Numbered from the stretch's first letter, positions 30,349 through 40,048 are shown. The stretch: 45,252 bases of DNA from a virus (IMGVR_UViG_3300022540_000340:1-45252); one strand, 5' to 3'. Notes: generated by a model from the sequence alone, not told the origin. Translations and numbers: made by a program.

Positions 30349-30437
30349 ATTAGGCCCCGTTGGCCAATACGCATTGGGCCCGTTGGCCCACAACATTAGG
30401 CCCCGTTGGCCAATACGCATTGGGCCCGTTGGCCCAC
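30349..30437. repeat. GC-rich array, four units at 23-bp period
   Basis: CCCGTTGGCC occurs at 30356, 30379, 30402 and 30425, exactly 23 bases apart. Spacers alternate AATACGCATTGGG and CACAACATTAGGC, so the array is also two copies of a 43-base unit offset by 46 bases. Neither 23 nor 46 is a multiple of three, which argues against coding. GGCCAAT/ATTGG inverted pairs lie within each unit. It looks like an iteron or a protein-binding array and contrasts strongly with the AT-rich surroundings. Confidence 0.85.
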
Positions 30438-30458
30438 GTATCAATAATAACAATAACA

Positions 30459-32264
30459 ATGGCAAATTCTAGGCATTATTATAAAGAGCAACAGATAGAA
30501 GAACCCGAAGGATGGCAAGGAATAGAGGTAACTATTACCTTTGGCGATGGTCGTACTGAAATTTCTATCAACAAAGATAACCTAGTATTTAAAGGTGACG
30601 ATGCAAAAAAGATAATAGACGACTTCGACAATAACGGCTATTTTGAGGGTAGAGAATACAGGATAGAGATAGGGGAATTATTAGACCCTGCCCTTACCTT
30701 TAATGGCATTTTAAACCCTTCAAAGAATCCTATCTTTATAGATTGCAACCAAATTCAAATCCCACTTGAAAGAAAGCAGGGGAATGATTGGTTACTGGAA
30801 AGTGCTGAAAGTATTAGTTATAGGTTTTTGGCTGATTCTAGCTATAATGATAGAGGTAGCATTTCGGATTCGGATTATGTAAGAGTGCCGTATATTATCA
30901 ATTATATTCCAGATGGTATGCAATTGCTGTTTTTAGCAATATCAACCTTTATGCTAACTAAGGAATTAGTTGAGAGTGTAAAGTCTATTGCTACACAGGT
31001 TGTTGACTTGGTGAAACAAGTAGTTCCGAACGTGGGTACAAGTGTTGGACTAGGTGCAGGGGTTGTTACTTCGTGGAGTATAGGGCAGGTAGTAGGTGCT
31101 ATAATCAATCTAGCTGTTACCGTAGCTTATGCCGTTGGTATGATAGTAGGATTAGTGGAGCTCACAAAACAAATAATAGAACAACTAGCTCCTGTTAAGC
31201 GTTTCCATTTAGGAATGAGCATAAAAAGCTTAGTAGTCAAATCTTGTGAATACTTAGGACTAGAATACAAAAGCACTTTGCTTGATGCCTTAGATACGAG
31301 TGCTGAAAGTTGGACTATTATCCCTAAAAAGTTTCACAAAGGGGGCATACCTCCAACTGGATTGTTATTTGCAGAATTTAAAGAGACAGGAGTACCTGAC
31401 AGTGGTGATGGTATAGATAACTTTGGCCAACTTTTAGGAGTATTAAAGCGTACCTTCAATGCTGATTTTATTATTGAAAATGATGTTTTTCAGTTTGAGC
31501 GGTGGGATTATTGGAAGGACAAAGGAACTTATACAATACCAAGCACTTTTATTGACCAGGACAATTATAGAAACCCACACAAAAAGAATACTGATAGCCT
31601 AAAATCTAATTATGTTATAGGCTGGGAAACTGACATAGAGGATAAAAATACACTCGACAATAAAAACGGCTTAGTTTACCAAGTAATTACCACACAAAAA
31701 GCAATAGCTAATCCCGACTTATCCACATTAAAAGGATTAGAAAACGTGAACGTTCCTTTTAGTATGGCAGTTAGAAAAGATAAATTAACAGCTATCGAGG
31801 AGGTTCTAAAGGTATTCTTACAGGCTGCTGATTTCCTAAGTGGACAACTAGACCAACCTAATAGTTTTGCTGCTCAATTTAGCGCAAGGATAGGAAGTAT
31901 GCACCTGTCAAGTCACAAAACAACCAAGCCTAAGATGGTTGTAATGGCAGGAGCGACACTTGCAAAGAACCAACGGCAAATAATGGCAGCGAGTAAGTTA
32001 TGGTCAGATTATCACTATATCAATAGTTTTGTTACTCAATCAGATGGCAGCAATAACCAACAGTTTATATACGAAGAACAGAAAATACCTTTTTGCTTTG
32101 AAAATTTCGTATCTTTGGGAGGTAACCCGTACCAAAACACAGAAAATGGCGAAAGTGCGAAGATAAAAGAAATAGTTTGGAATTACGAAGCTAACACAGC
32201 GACTATATCCTATAATGTATTTAGGGTTTATGATGATAATTTAAAAGAAACATTCTTAGACTAA
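30459..32264 (+). CDS. tail tip / distal tail protein with hydrophobic segments
   Basis: A 601-residue protein starting MANSRHYYKEQQIEEPEGWQ. The frame is open to 30360, but that start would translate the GC-rich repeats, so 30459 is chosen. Residues about 135-250 hold hydrophobic helices (SLGLGAGVV-type and VGMIVGLVELTK-type), unusual for a tail protein. The flanks are strand-rich and virion-like. Position right after the tape measure suggests the distal tail or tip, and the hydrophobic part might enter the host membrane during infection. Confidence 0.7.
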   Translation: MANSRHYYKEQQIEEPEGWQGIEVTITFGDGRTEISINKDNLVFKGDDAKKIIDDFDNNGYFEGREYRIEIGELLDPALTFNGILNPSKNPIFIDCNQIQIPLERKQGNDWLLESAESISYRFLADSSYNDRGSISDSDYVRVPYIINYIPDGMQLLFLAISTFMLTKELVESVKSIATQVVDLVKQVVPNVGTSVGLGAGVVTSWSIGQVVGAIINLAVTVAYAVGMIVGLVELTKQIIEQLAPVKRFHLGMSIKSLVVKSCEYLGLEYKSTLLDALDTSAESWTIIPKKFHKGGIPPTGLLFAEFKETGVPDSGDGIDNFGQLLGVLKRTFNADFIIENDVFQFERWDYWKDKGTYTIPSTFIDQDNYRNPHKKNTDSLKSNYVIGWETDIEDKNTLDNKNGLVYQVITTQKAIANPDLSTLKGLENVNVPFSMAVRKDKLTAIEEVLKVFLQAADFLSGQLDQPNSFAAQFSARIGSMHLSSHKTTKPKMVVMAGATLAKNQRQIMAASKLWSDYHYINSFVTQSDGSNNQQFIYEEQKIPFCFENFVSLGGNPYQNTENGESAKIKEIVWNYEANTATISYNVFRVYDDNLKETFLD

Positions 32265-32551
32265 TGACCGAAGCAGAAAAGAAAGCAGCAGCGATTAAGG
32301 AAGCGGAACGGGAACAGGAGATTATAGACAACCTAAAGAAGTCTTCAAAACTCCAAGTCCAAGCTAGAAAGGATTTAGATGCTGAAATAGAAAAAGGGAA
32401 ACTAGCTATTAGTGAGTTAATAAAAACGATTCCTGTTCATCATCAAGGGGAAGCTAGAGTAATTGAGATGAAAGTTAATAAGCTATTAGCCGAACTTAGA
32501 AGCGGTGCAGACGTAGAAGATATTACAAAGAAACTAAAAGCTTTAAAGTAA
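32264..32551 (+). CDS. small coiled-coil protein between tail genes
   Basis: A 95-residue Lys/Glu/Ala-rich protein starting MTEAEKKAAAIKEAEREQEI, one continuous helix or coiled coil. It overlaps both neighbours by one base, so it is translated as part of the tail block. Could be a tail-assembly factor; no family recognised. Confidence 0.65.
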   Translation: MTEAEKKAAAIKEAEREQEIIDNLKKSSKLQVQARKDLDAEIEKGKLAISELIKTIPVHHQGEARVIEMKVNKLLAELRSGADVEDITKKLKALK

Positions 32552-35061
32552 TGGGCGTAAAGATATTAAAACAGGATTACATAACACCTTTTAAACCTAG
32601 TTCAAAAACAACTTGGCAGCTAGGTAATACAGGGGATTGGCTCAAAGTCTCCTTAGAGTGCGAATTTTCCGTTGAGAAAGTTTTTACCAACACAGACAGC
32701 TTAACAATTGCGGATCCAAATACTTTGACTTTAAATAGTGGGAAGACTTGGAAAAGCTTTGGGTTTGATGTTGGGTTTACTTGTACTTTAGTTTATTATT
32801 ATACGGATTTAACAAGGCCAAACCCTACGCCCGTACAAAATACTATCTCTTTTACTGTTGAAAGTTTATTAGATAACGTTTTAACAGCAAAAAATCCAAG
32901 CGGTGCGCCAATAACAACGTGGTCTTATTCTTATGGAGCGGTTGCTCCTATTGGAGTTGGAACTTATGAAATATCAAACGTTTATGTTTACGCTGATAAG
33001 CCAATGGAGGGGATTGAGCTTGAATATGGACAGATACAAAACTCATTAGGCCAAACAGGAACTACCCTAAGTCATTTAGATGGTACGACTACCAAAATGA
33101 GAATGAAAGATACACAACTTTTGACAGTTGGAACAGTTACAGAATTTACACACTACCTAGATTTTAAAAGCGGTATGAGTGTAGAGAAAGGAACAGTTAC
33201 TTTTTTAACTCAACAGGCACATAGATATATTTTCAGGCTTGAACTTATCTTTATGATAAGCACCTTTTACGAGTTTATAACGAACTATGAAGATAATGTA
33301 GCGCCCGATTGGGTCAAAGCCGCTGCTGCTATAACAGACAGCTTTATAATTACAGGCTATCCAACATATAACAATCCTAATATAAAAGTCCAAAACGACC
33401 CTAAACAAACATTTCAACTAGGCAATACAGGTTGGTTTGATGAAAACTTTAATCAATTACCAAATCTTTTTGAATTTACCCCCGTAGTGTATAAGAATTT
33501 GGCAGGAACTACGGTAAGCCAATTAGATTATGTGAACCCTATTGTTATGACTACAACAATAAGTGGGATTCAAAATTTAAGCGGTTTATCTACGTTTCAG
33601 TACGGATTCCAATGGGCTACTATTGATGAAGACACTTGGAAGAAAAACAACTATCCATATCATAAAAACACCAAGATTAGTACAGGAGGTAAAGCTGCTA
33701 GTTTAGGCGATGTTTTCAATTTAAGCTCCTTAACCTACGATGCTTACCCTGCTTTAAGAAGTGGGTATAGTCGCGATGGATTGAGCGGAATGGATGTTTC
33801 AGATATTGTATTCTCACAAAACGCAACAGATAGTACGGCAGTAGATGTAAGTTTGACTTTTAGACCTTCAGCATTGTTCAGCCAAGAAATGGGAGAACTA
33901 AGTGAAGATGAAAGACAGTATATAATTTGGGTAAGCGTTGGAGATATAAGCCCTGCTACTAATTTAGGGGATAGAGTAAGCCTAAAAATAGAACCACTTA
34001 ATACATTAGACACCTTTAAAGAACCTATTGGAGAGTTCCCAGGACTAACGATAGGATTCTTAGACCATCCACAAGACGAAACCGACACACCAAGAGTTTT
34101 AAATAATTGGTATATTGAGGATGGATGTTTGGCAAAGGTTAATTTCACAGTTAATACTGCGGTTGGATCTACAATTCCAATAGTGGAGGCTATTAATTTT
34201 GGCGTATTAGTTAAGAGTTTAACGGATGGTAGTACTTACGAGCTAGACAGCACAAAGGTTGATTTAAGTAGCTATCCTGATGCTACGCAATATGACTACG
34301 ATGTTACTAGAGATTTTAAACTAGAGATAGGGAATAATAAGAACTTTTTAAAGGTTTTATATGATGCTGCTACAACGGTAGGAACTGAGATAGGTGCTAT
34401 TGGTTGGTACGGGTTTAAGATGCGTTGGGAGGATTGGAAAGAAAGATTCCCTCATGCACCTATAGCGTTTTATAATAATACATTTAAGAAGAACGGATTT
34501 AACCAAGATTGGTACGAGTACTTTAGTAATGCAGGGTATTCTTTACACTTCTTTGTAGATATGGACTGTGAGCTTGATGGCGATAAAGTTTCTTATAGAA
34601 ACCTAAAAGAAATTGCTTTAAACGATTACGATAGTAATAGTACAATAAGTACACAAATCAAGTACTACGCAGATAATAACGGGGTCAAAGGTGCTGCTAT
34701 TAGTGGTGGGACTTACTTAGGTCTGCCATTAGGAATAATAATAAAAGGAGATTTTGTATGGCTTGATATTGAGTACACAAGCACAGGTACGCCGTGGACA
34801 GATCAAGCCGATGTAGATGCCAATTACTATGGAATTTCTGAAATTGAAGTGGAGAACGGAGGAGGAGAAAAAGACATAAGGCAACTGTCTAGTATTTATT
34901 TGCCTGAGTTTGGGAATCCATTAATGCCATTACCATCTACCACCCTCGCAACAGTAACATTTAACGCTACAAACAAAATAACAGTAAGTTGCAGAATAGA
35001 AGCCAATAAATTAATAACCGCAGAAACTTATAAAGTGACTGGTAAAATAGGAGGTAAATAA
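32551..35061 (+). CDS. large tail or baseplate protein
   Basis: An 836-residue protein starting MGVKILKQDYITPFKPSSKT, strand-rich with many Thr, Asn, Tyr and Gly residues. The composition fits a baseplate or fibre protein built of beta domains. No enzymatic motif was seen. It overlaps the next gene by one base. The specific role cannot be read from the sequence. Confidence 0.65.
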   Translation: MGVKILKQDYITPFKPSSKTTWQLGNTGDWLKVSLECEFSVEKVFTNTDSLTIADPNTLTLNSGKTWKSFGFDVGFTCTLVYYYTDLTRPNPTPVQNTISFTVESLLDNVLTAKNPSGAPITTWSYSYGAVAPIGVGTYEISNVYVYADKPMEGIELEYGQIQNSLGQTGTTLSHLDGTTTKMRMKDTQLLTVGTVTEFTHYLDFKSGMSVEKGTVTFLTQQAHRYIFRLELIFMISTFYEFITNYEDNVAPDWVKAAAAITDSFIITGYPTYNNPNIKVQNDPKQTFQLGNTGWFDENFNQLPNLFEFTPVVYKNLAGTTVSQLDYVNPIVMTTTISGIQNLSGLSTFQYGFQWATIDEDTWKKNNYPYHKNTKISTGGKAASLGDVFNLSSLTYDAYPALRSGYSRDGLSGMDVSDIVFSQNATDSTAVDVSLTFRPSALFSQEMGELSEDERQYIIWVSVGDISPATNLGDRVSLKIEPLNTLDTFKEPIGEFPGLTIGFLDHPQDETDTPRVLNNWYIEDGCLAKVNFTVNTAVGSTIPIVEAINFGVLVKSLTDGSTYELDSTKVDLSSYPDATQYDYDVTRDFKLEIGNNKNFLKVLYDAATTVGTEIGAIGWYGFKMRWEDWKERFPHAPIAFYNNTFKKNGFNQDWYEYFSNAGYSLHFFVDMDCELDGDKVSYRNLKEIALNDYDSNSTISTQIKYYADNNGVKGAAISGGTYLGLPLGIIIKGDFVWLDIEYTSTGTPWTDQADVDANYYGISEIEVENGGGEKDIRQLSSIYLPEFGNPLMPLPSTTLATVTFNATNKITVSCRIEANKLITAETYKVTGKIGGK

Positions 35062-36443
35062 TGGCTAGTTTACATATATACGACCTCAATAGTTGTGGTA
35101 CACATCCTAGTATTTTAGGAGTGACAAGCGGAACTGTATTAAGTGCCTTTGACTTCGCTACTTTAGGGGCTTTGGTTTATTTAGGGGCTAACAGGGGTAG
35201 GCCTCCTATTGTTCCCGCAGAAACTTATACCCTTGATTATGTAGGAATAACTACTAATATGGCTACATGGGTTAGTATTTATGATTTACAAATTACCGAC
35301 TTAGTTAGTTGTGCAGACACGAACAAGGATAAGATGTACAAAATGGTTCAATGTGGAGAACCTAAGAACATTAGAGAGGTTCTTTTGACTTCGGCTCAAA
35401 CTATAGGAGACGTTTTAGTATTTGGAGTTGAAGATACTGCCTGGATAGTACACGAATTAATAAGCACTTATGATGAAATTTTAACCATTACGGCTACTTA
35501 TGCGAATTGTACCTTAGCAAATACATCACTATCAGCATCAGCGACACTAAGCGCAGAAGATGAAAGAACAATAGGTTACGCTGCTTTGGTTACACCGATT
35601 AAGACTGACCCCGTAGATAGGGGATTCAATGATTGTTGCTTTAGTTTGAAGGTCTTAGCGGACTTGTCAGACGATGCAAGCTATAAGAATGATTTTACAA
35701 GCGTATTCTACCAAAGACAAACCCCTGCGGACACTATAAGCTATCAAATAATAAAGGTCGGAGGAGGTACGACTAATTTGTTAGATGGTACGCATGGGGT
35801 TCTTTATGATTTTGCAGCTACGCATCATAATCCAGACTTAACCTATTTTAAAGTTGAGTGGAGGAAAATATATAATTTGCTAGGATTAGGCCAATACACT
35901 ATAAGAATGAATATAGTTGTCGGCGGTTTACCTTCTGTTGCCGTAGATAGTAACACTTTCAATTTAAAAGCGTTTAGTATAAATAACGCTGATGGTACAA
36001 CTCGCTTTGATGGTTCTATGGATGGAAGGTTAGAAGAGATAAAAACCGACTTTAAGAACAGCGGATTTGAAACTAGTCTAAGAATTAGCGGTTATTTTGG
36101 GAATAGAACCCCTAATATTGAGAAAGAAGATTTAGTCTATTCATCAAAAAAAGGGATAAGCTATTACAAGTCTCAAATAACTATGAAAAATGATGATTCA
36201 TTTAGTTATGAGGCTGAAAATATACCTGACTGTATTAGTAAACAATGGTTTGACTTTTTGATGTTCTCTAATGATATACAAATTAGTGACTACAATAAAA
36301 ATAACCATTCTTATGATTATGAATTATTCGACGTGGAATTGGACGAAATAAGCGAGCCGATATATCCACCACAAAACAGAGGTGTTACTATTCAGGCTAA
36401 ATTTAAAAGAAGATCAAAGAATCAAATAAAAACTAACTGTTAA
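35061..36443 (+). CDS. tail or baseplate protein
   Basis: A 460-residue strand-rich protein starting MASLHIYDLNSCGTHPSILG with a Cys-containing N-terminal part and a charged end. Probably another component of the tail tip. No family recognised. Confidence 0.6.
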   Translation: MASLHIYDLNSCGTHPSILGVTSGTVLSAFDFATLGALVYLGANRGRPPIVPAETYTLDYVGITTNMATWVSIYDLQITDLVSCADTNKDKMYKMVQCGEPKNIREVLLTSAQTIGDVLVFGVEDTAWIVHELISTYDEILTITATYANCTLANTSLSASATLSAEDERTIGYAALVTPIKTDPVDRGFNDCCFSLKVLADLSDDASYKNDFTSVFYQRQTPADTISYQIIKVGGGTTNLLDGTHGVLYDFAATHHNPDLTYFKVEWRKIYNLLGLGQYTIRMNIVVGGLPSVAVDSNTFNLKAFSINNADGTTRFDGSMDGRLEEIKTDFKNSGFETSLRISGYFGNRTPNIEKEDLVYSSKKGISYYKSQITMKNDDSFSYEAENIPDCISKQWFDFLMFSNDIQISDYNKNNHSYDYELFDVELDEISEPIYPPQNRGVTIQAKFKRRSKNQIKTNC

Positions 36444-36458
36444 TAAAAGAATATAACA

Positions 36459-36722
36459 ATGGCATTAAGAATAGGCTTAGTAGTGGGAACAGGAAGTGCA
36501 ACGCTACAACACGGAACAGGATCAGTAAAAAATTATGCTTCCAACAACCTAAGATATGATATTAATGGGTTAACAATCAACTTCTATCAATTACAACCTT
36601 ATGTTTGGTTGGGTTCTGAAACTGTTACTTTATTGGAAAATGCTGCAGGAACAGCAATAGGTATTGAATCAGTTGTTAGAACTTACTTAGATGCTTTTGT
36701 AGGTGCTAGTAAATCATTATAA
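36459..36722 (+). CDS. small virion-like protein
   Basis: An 87-residue Gly/Thr-rich protein starting MALRIGLVVGTGSATLQHGT. Low charge. Its place between tail genes suggests a small tail part. No family recognised. Confidence 0.6.
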   Translation: MALRIGLVVGTGSATLQHGTGSVKNYASNNLRYDINGLTINFYQLQPYVWLGSETVTLLENAAGTAIGIESVVRTYLDAFVGASKSL

Positions 36723-36724
36723 AT

Positions 36725-38227
36725 ATGCCAACTAAAGTATATCCAAGCGGTTCAAATGTCATCGTAGACCAAACAGGGCAACCACTCCTTACTATCTTAA
36801 AGGAGAGGGCAAAGTATGTCATTATACAACCTACCGTATCAGTAGATGGAATTACCCCTCCTGTTGCATTTACTATTCAATTTATTGACATTTTTAATGG
36901 AGACATTAGGACTGAATCAATAGCGAATGTACAAGACAGTACAGGGGCTTCTTTTGCTAGTCAAATTTTACTAGAAAAATATTTGAGGTTTATTCCTCAT
37001 ACCTCAACTACACTTTTAGTTGAGCAGCCAACAGTACACACTAAGTACGCTGATTCAATGAGTGTTGATGCTTTTGGACGTGCTAGGGTTTCAAGTACAG
37101 GACAAAGGTTAGATGTGGAGTTTATATATAACAAGCAAGAAGAAATATTTGATGAGGTATTAATTGGAGCGGCAACAGTAACGCATAATGCCAACTCTAG
37201 GGATTTGACACTAGCTATTAATAGTGCGGTAAATGCTGATAGTGCGGTGATGATGAGTTACCCCGTTCCTTATACTCCTGGGAACTCTCAGTTAGTGGCA
37301 ATGACTGGAACAATAAATGAATCTTCTTTAATTGGTGGAGGTGTTGAAATATTTATGAGGTCTAATGTCACAGGTTCTGTTGTTGATACGGCATACTTGC
37401 AATCTGATTGGAATATTAATACGGTTGATAATGTTGAGTGGGACACGTCACAGATTTTTATAATGGACTTCCAGTCTTTAAAAGTTGGGCGTATTCGTTT
37501 TGGACTAGATAGAGGAGGCGTTATTATTCCTGTTCATTCTATTAAAAATGATAACATAAGAAGTACGGGTTTTTGGCAGTTACCTACGTTACCTATATCA
37601 TGGAGAATATATAACGATGCTACCAATACATATTGTGAAGTCTGTTATGGTGACGAATCTAATGGTATAGGATTTAGGTATAAAATTACTGTTGATGCTA
37701 CTGCTCAATTACGGGCTATTTGTGCAACGGTAAAAAGTGAAGGCGGTAAAGATTTAGTTGATTTAACTGGATTCAATAGAACGGCACACATGGGATCTAG
37801 TAGAGCCACTGTTGGTAATTCCTTGATCCCTATTATATCAATAAGGCCAAAAGCTACTTATAATTCTATTACTAGTAATGGTCTTGTAATCCCTATATCT
37901 TTTTCAGTAGATAGTGATAATCCTATTCAGTTGATTGTGGTACATGATGGAGTATTAACGGGTGCAGCGTGGAATGACGTAGACACTACTGAATCTATCC
38001 AAGAAATTGATATAACAGCAAGTTCTTTAGCTAATGGGCATGAAGTTTATTGTGATTATTTTGGTACTGGTAAGAATCAAAGTAACTCAGCAGGGGGAAT
38101 TTTAGGAAAGACTTTGTTATGGGATAGAAAAGGAACAGAAACAGGTGTATTTACTATTTGTGCTATAAGAACAACTAATACCAGTGCAGATGTATTAATT
38201 AGTATTAATTCAAAAGAAATAAGGTAG
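36725..38227 (+). CDS. putative tail appendage protein
   Basis: A 500-residue strand-rich protein starting MPTKVYPSGSNVIVDQTGQP. Residues 120-330 carry repeated beta-type patterns with Trp and Asp; the end looks like a compact beta domain. Likely a receptor-binding fibre or spike by position, but no motif proves it. Confidence 0.6.
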   Translation: MPTKVYPSGSNVIVDQTGQPLLTILKERAKYVIIQPTVSVDGITPPVAFTIQFIDIFNGDIRTESIANVQDSTGASFASQILLEKYLRFIPHTSTTLLVEQPTVHTKYADSMSVDAFGRARVSSTGQRLDVEFIYNKQEEIFDEVLIGAATVTHNANSRDLTLAINSAVNADSAVMMSYPVPYTPGNSQLVAMTGTINESSLIGGGVEIFMRSNVTGSVVDTAYLQSDWNINTVDNVEWDTSQIFIMDFQSLKVGRIRFGLDRGGVIIPVHSIKNDNIRSTGFWQLPTLPISWRIYNDATNTYCEVCYGDESNGIGFRYKITVDATAQLRAICATVKSEGGKDLVDLTGFNRTAHMGSSRATVGNSLIPIISIRPKATYNSITSNGLVIPISFSVDSDNPIQLIVVHDGVLTGAAWNDVDTTESIQEIDITASSLANGHEVYCDYFGTGKNQSNSAGGILGKTLLWDRKGTETGVFTICAIRTTNTSADVLISINSKEIR

Positions 38228-38228
38228 T

Positions 38229-38504
38229 ATGGCTAATATAGTAGTAGTTTCAACGACAAATACAATACAGGTAGATTTTGGGGCATATTCTACGGAATTA
38301 GAAGAAATTAAGGGAACATGGCACAAACAAGATATTGTATTATTGTTACGAGCTACGTTGGTTGAAATAGACATTCCACATGAAAAGAATTGGTTATTAT
38401 CCCATAACGGAAGTGCAGGAACATTTCAAGTTGACTTAGTAGATGGTTTAGCCCCAACGAGTTTAGATGATTTATACACAAAAATACAGGCAATAATACA
38501 ATAA
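38229..38504 (+). CDS. small hypothetical tail-region protein
   Basis: A 91-residue protein starting MANIVVVSTTNTIQVDFGAY, one base after the appendage gene. Strand-rich with no charge clusters. No family recognised. Confidence 0.6.
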   Translation: MANIVVVSTTNTIQVDFGAYSTELEEIKGTWHKQDIVLLLRATLVEIDIPHEKNWLLSHNGSAGTFQVDLVDGLAPTSLDDLYTKIQAIIQ

Positions 38505-38505
38505 A

Positions 38506-38524
38506 CCCTCACAACCCATGAGGG
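38506..38524. other. weak hairpin at end of the tail block
   Basis: CCCTCA pairs with TGAGGG around a 7-base loop. No T run follows, so it may be an mRNA end or processing site and not a terminator. Confidence 0.35.
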
Positions 38525-38567
38525 AATAACTAAAACCGCTTAAAGACGATGAGCGACATGAAAAACT

Positions 38568-38843
38568 ATGGAATTAATGCAAGAATGGTTGGTAATATCG
38601 GCTTATGTAGCAATATGCGTAGCTATTGGAGACAGTTTATATTCAATGTACGTAAAGATAACATCAGCACCCCCCGTGACATTTTTTGAGTTCTTTTCTA
38701 CATTTAGTAAAAGGATGGATGCTCAAGATGAAATAATAAAAGAGGAGTTTAAGAAAAACAAAATAAATAACATAGAAGCACATTTAAACGGATATGACAG
38801 AATCAAACGTCTACTTGAGGACGACAAAGAGAAAGATAATTAA
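38568..38843 (+). CDS. small membrane protein, possible holin
   Basis: A 91-residue protein with one hydrophobic helix (about residues 5-28) and a charged coiled-coil C-terminus, after the tail genes. Holins often have this size and place, and the amidase elsewhere would need one. Nothing in the sequence proves the role. It overlaps the next gene by 50 bases. Confidence 0.55.
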   Translation: MELMQEWLVISAYVAICVAIGDSLYSMYVKITSAPPVTFFEFFSTFSKRMDAQDEIIKEEFKKNKINNIEAHLNGYDRIKRLLEDDKEKDN

Positions 38844-39018
38844 GGCGATTTGTTTGTCTATTTGTTTTTTAATAATCTTCAATAATCACTTTGGGGGTGA
38901 GAGTTACGGTATAATCAATATCTTGGCTTACATTTTTAATGATATTGATTTTTTAGAATTTATTAAAGGTGGGTCAGGTTTAGATCCTACTAATTTTGTT
39001 AATAGTTTTATACAATAA
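38794..39018 (+). CDS. small membrane protein, possible lysis partner
   Basis: A 74-residue protein starting MTESNVYLRTTKRKIIKAIC, with a basic start, one hydrophobic segment (about 18-30) and a Gly/Asn-rich tail. The 50-base overlap with the preceding membrane gene, in another frame, resembles overlapping lysis-gene pairs. Role unproven. Confidence 0.5.
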   Translation: MTESNVYLRTTKRKIIKAICLSICFLIIFNNHFGGESYGIINILAYIFNDIDFLEFIKGGSGLDPTNFVNSFIQ

Positions 39019-39023
39019 ATAAG

Positions 39024-39287
39024 ATGGGAATTAATTTAATTGAGATTGATGGCAATTCGGCTACTTTTGAAAATAGCGAAGGGTCTTTGGAAGGTAGTTT
39101 GACATGGAATGACCCCGTTGAGAATGGGGGTATTTGGGAGGTTACTTTTCAAGGAACAGATACTTTGAGCGACCCTATATCTACTCAGACTACAGAGATA
39201 GACCAATCTGAGACTATTAACCCTACAAAGGTTTTTTGGTGGATTGCGAACAAGTTAAAAGAGGTTCTTTGTCCAGAATGCGAATAA
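39024..39287 (+). CDS. small protein ending in a CPEC motif
   Basis: An 87-residue acidic strand-rich protein starting MGINLIEIDGNSATFENSEG and ending LCPECE. Last gene of the rightward late region, followed by a strong terminator. Confidence 0.6.
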   Translation: MGINLIEIDGNSATFENSEGSLEGSLTWNDPVENGGIWEVTFQGTDTLSDPISTQTTEIDQSETINPTKVFWWIANKLKEVLCPECE

Positions 39288-39309
39288 ATTTGGCTTTGTA
39301 TTATAGTTT

Positions 39310-39343
39310 AGCCCCTCAGTTGTCAAGTACTGAGGGGCTTTTT
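39310..39343. terminator. strong terminator at the end of the late region
   Basis: AGCCCCTCAGT (39310-39320) pairs perfectly with ACTGAGGGGCT (39329-39339) followed by T5. The 11-bp stem can also work for the leftward operon that ends here. Confidence 0.9.
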
Positions 39344-39355
39344 GTGTTTAGAATC

Positions 39356-39640
39356 TTAGGCAAATTCAAATCGTAATTTATGGACTTCTTTAGGTATTTC
39401 AGACATAAAGACCTCAAACCCAACAGAATCATCCGTATTGTATTCGTGTTTGATTATTTCAGTTTCTAGTTTTTCTTCTAGCAAATAAGACTCCACATAC
39501 TCAGACCCAAAGAATTTAGCGGTCTCTTCTGGTAGTTTCTCAATTCCTGCATTCTCACAAGCTTCTAATACTGCCTTGTGTTTTTGGTAATCTTCATTGT
39601 TTTCTGAAATATATCCTTTTAGATAAATTGACATTCCCAT
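39356..39640 (-). CDS. small acidic hypothetical protein
   Basis: A 94-residue protein starting MGMSIYLKGYISENNEDYQK. The region upstream reads AAAACTTAATAAAAATG, a relaxed version of the start motif. No family recognised. Last gene of the leftward operon. Confidence 0.6.
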   Translation of the reverse strand: MGMSIYLKGYISENNEDYQKHKAVLEACENAGIEKLPEETAKFFGSEYVESYLLEEKLETEIIKHEYNTDDSVGFEVFMSEIPKEVHKLRFEFA

Positions 39641-39661
39641 TTTTATTAAGTTTTTTATAAA

Positions 39662-39940
39662 TTATTTAATCAGTTTAATTATCAAAGGTCTGCTCAAAAA
39701 TACATTCTTACCCTCCAACGTTTCAAAAACAGGAGATAATCTCAAATCCTTTTCAACCGTGTAGGCTCGTATTTTAAGCACCTTCTGTATTCCTTTCGCT
39801 TCGACTTCTACGGTTGCGCCTACTGGATAAGGAGCGTTATCCTTTATGAATTTATCTTTAGCAAATCGAATAGCTTTAGTTGATATTTCTATATTCATGT
39901 TGTGGTGGGCTAGTTCTTGTATTAATTCCTGCTTAGTCAT
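39662..39940 (-). CDS. hypothetical protein
   Basis: A 92-residue protein starting MTKQELIQELAHHNMNIEIS, with a helical N-terminus and a strand-rich remainder (a small beta-barrel is possible). No family recognised. The start carries the AAAACTTGAC motif. Confidence 0.6.
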   Translation of the reverse strand: MTKQELIQELAHHNMNIEISTKAIRFAKDKFIKDNAPYPVGATVEVEAKGIQKVLKIRAYTVEKDLRLSPVFETLEGKNVFLSRPLIIKLIK

Positions 39941-39952
39941 TAGTCAAGTTTT
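39938..39952 (-). promoter_or_regulatory. start-codon motif AAAACTTGAC, copy 8
   Basis: Minus-strand AAAACTTGACTAATG. Its TGA is also the stop of the small frame at 39944-40048. Confidence 0.65.
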
Positions 39953-40048
39953 AGAATTTACCCAACCCATAAACGCCAACAAAGACGAATATAGGCAGGG
40001 CTTTAAATTGTTTCGGGTGCAAAATTGCGCGTAGGTTTTAATGCTCAT
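39944..40048 (-). CDS. 34-residue small protein
   Basis: A short frame starting MSIKTYAQFCTRNNLKPCLY and overlapping the upstream stop by ATGA. It ends with the TGA inside the next gene's start motif. Two overlapping junctions support coding, but the length is small. Confidence 0.4.
   Translation of the reverse strand: MSIKTYAQFCTRNNLKPCLYSSLLAFMGWVNSKT

Noticed and set aside
30360-30458. N-terminal extension of the tail-tip gene through the GC-rich repeats
   Set aside because: The 23-bp period breaks the frame between copies, the peptide is low-complexity and a good ATG lies at 30459.
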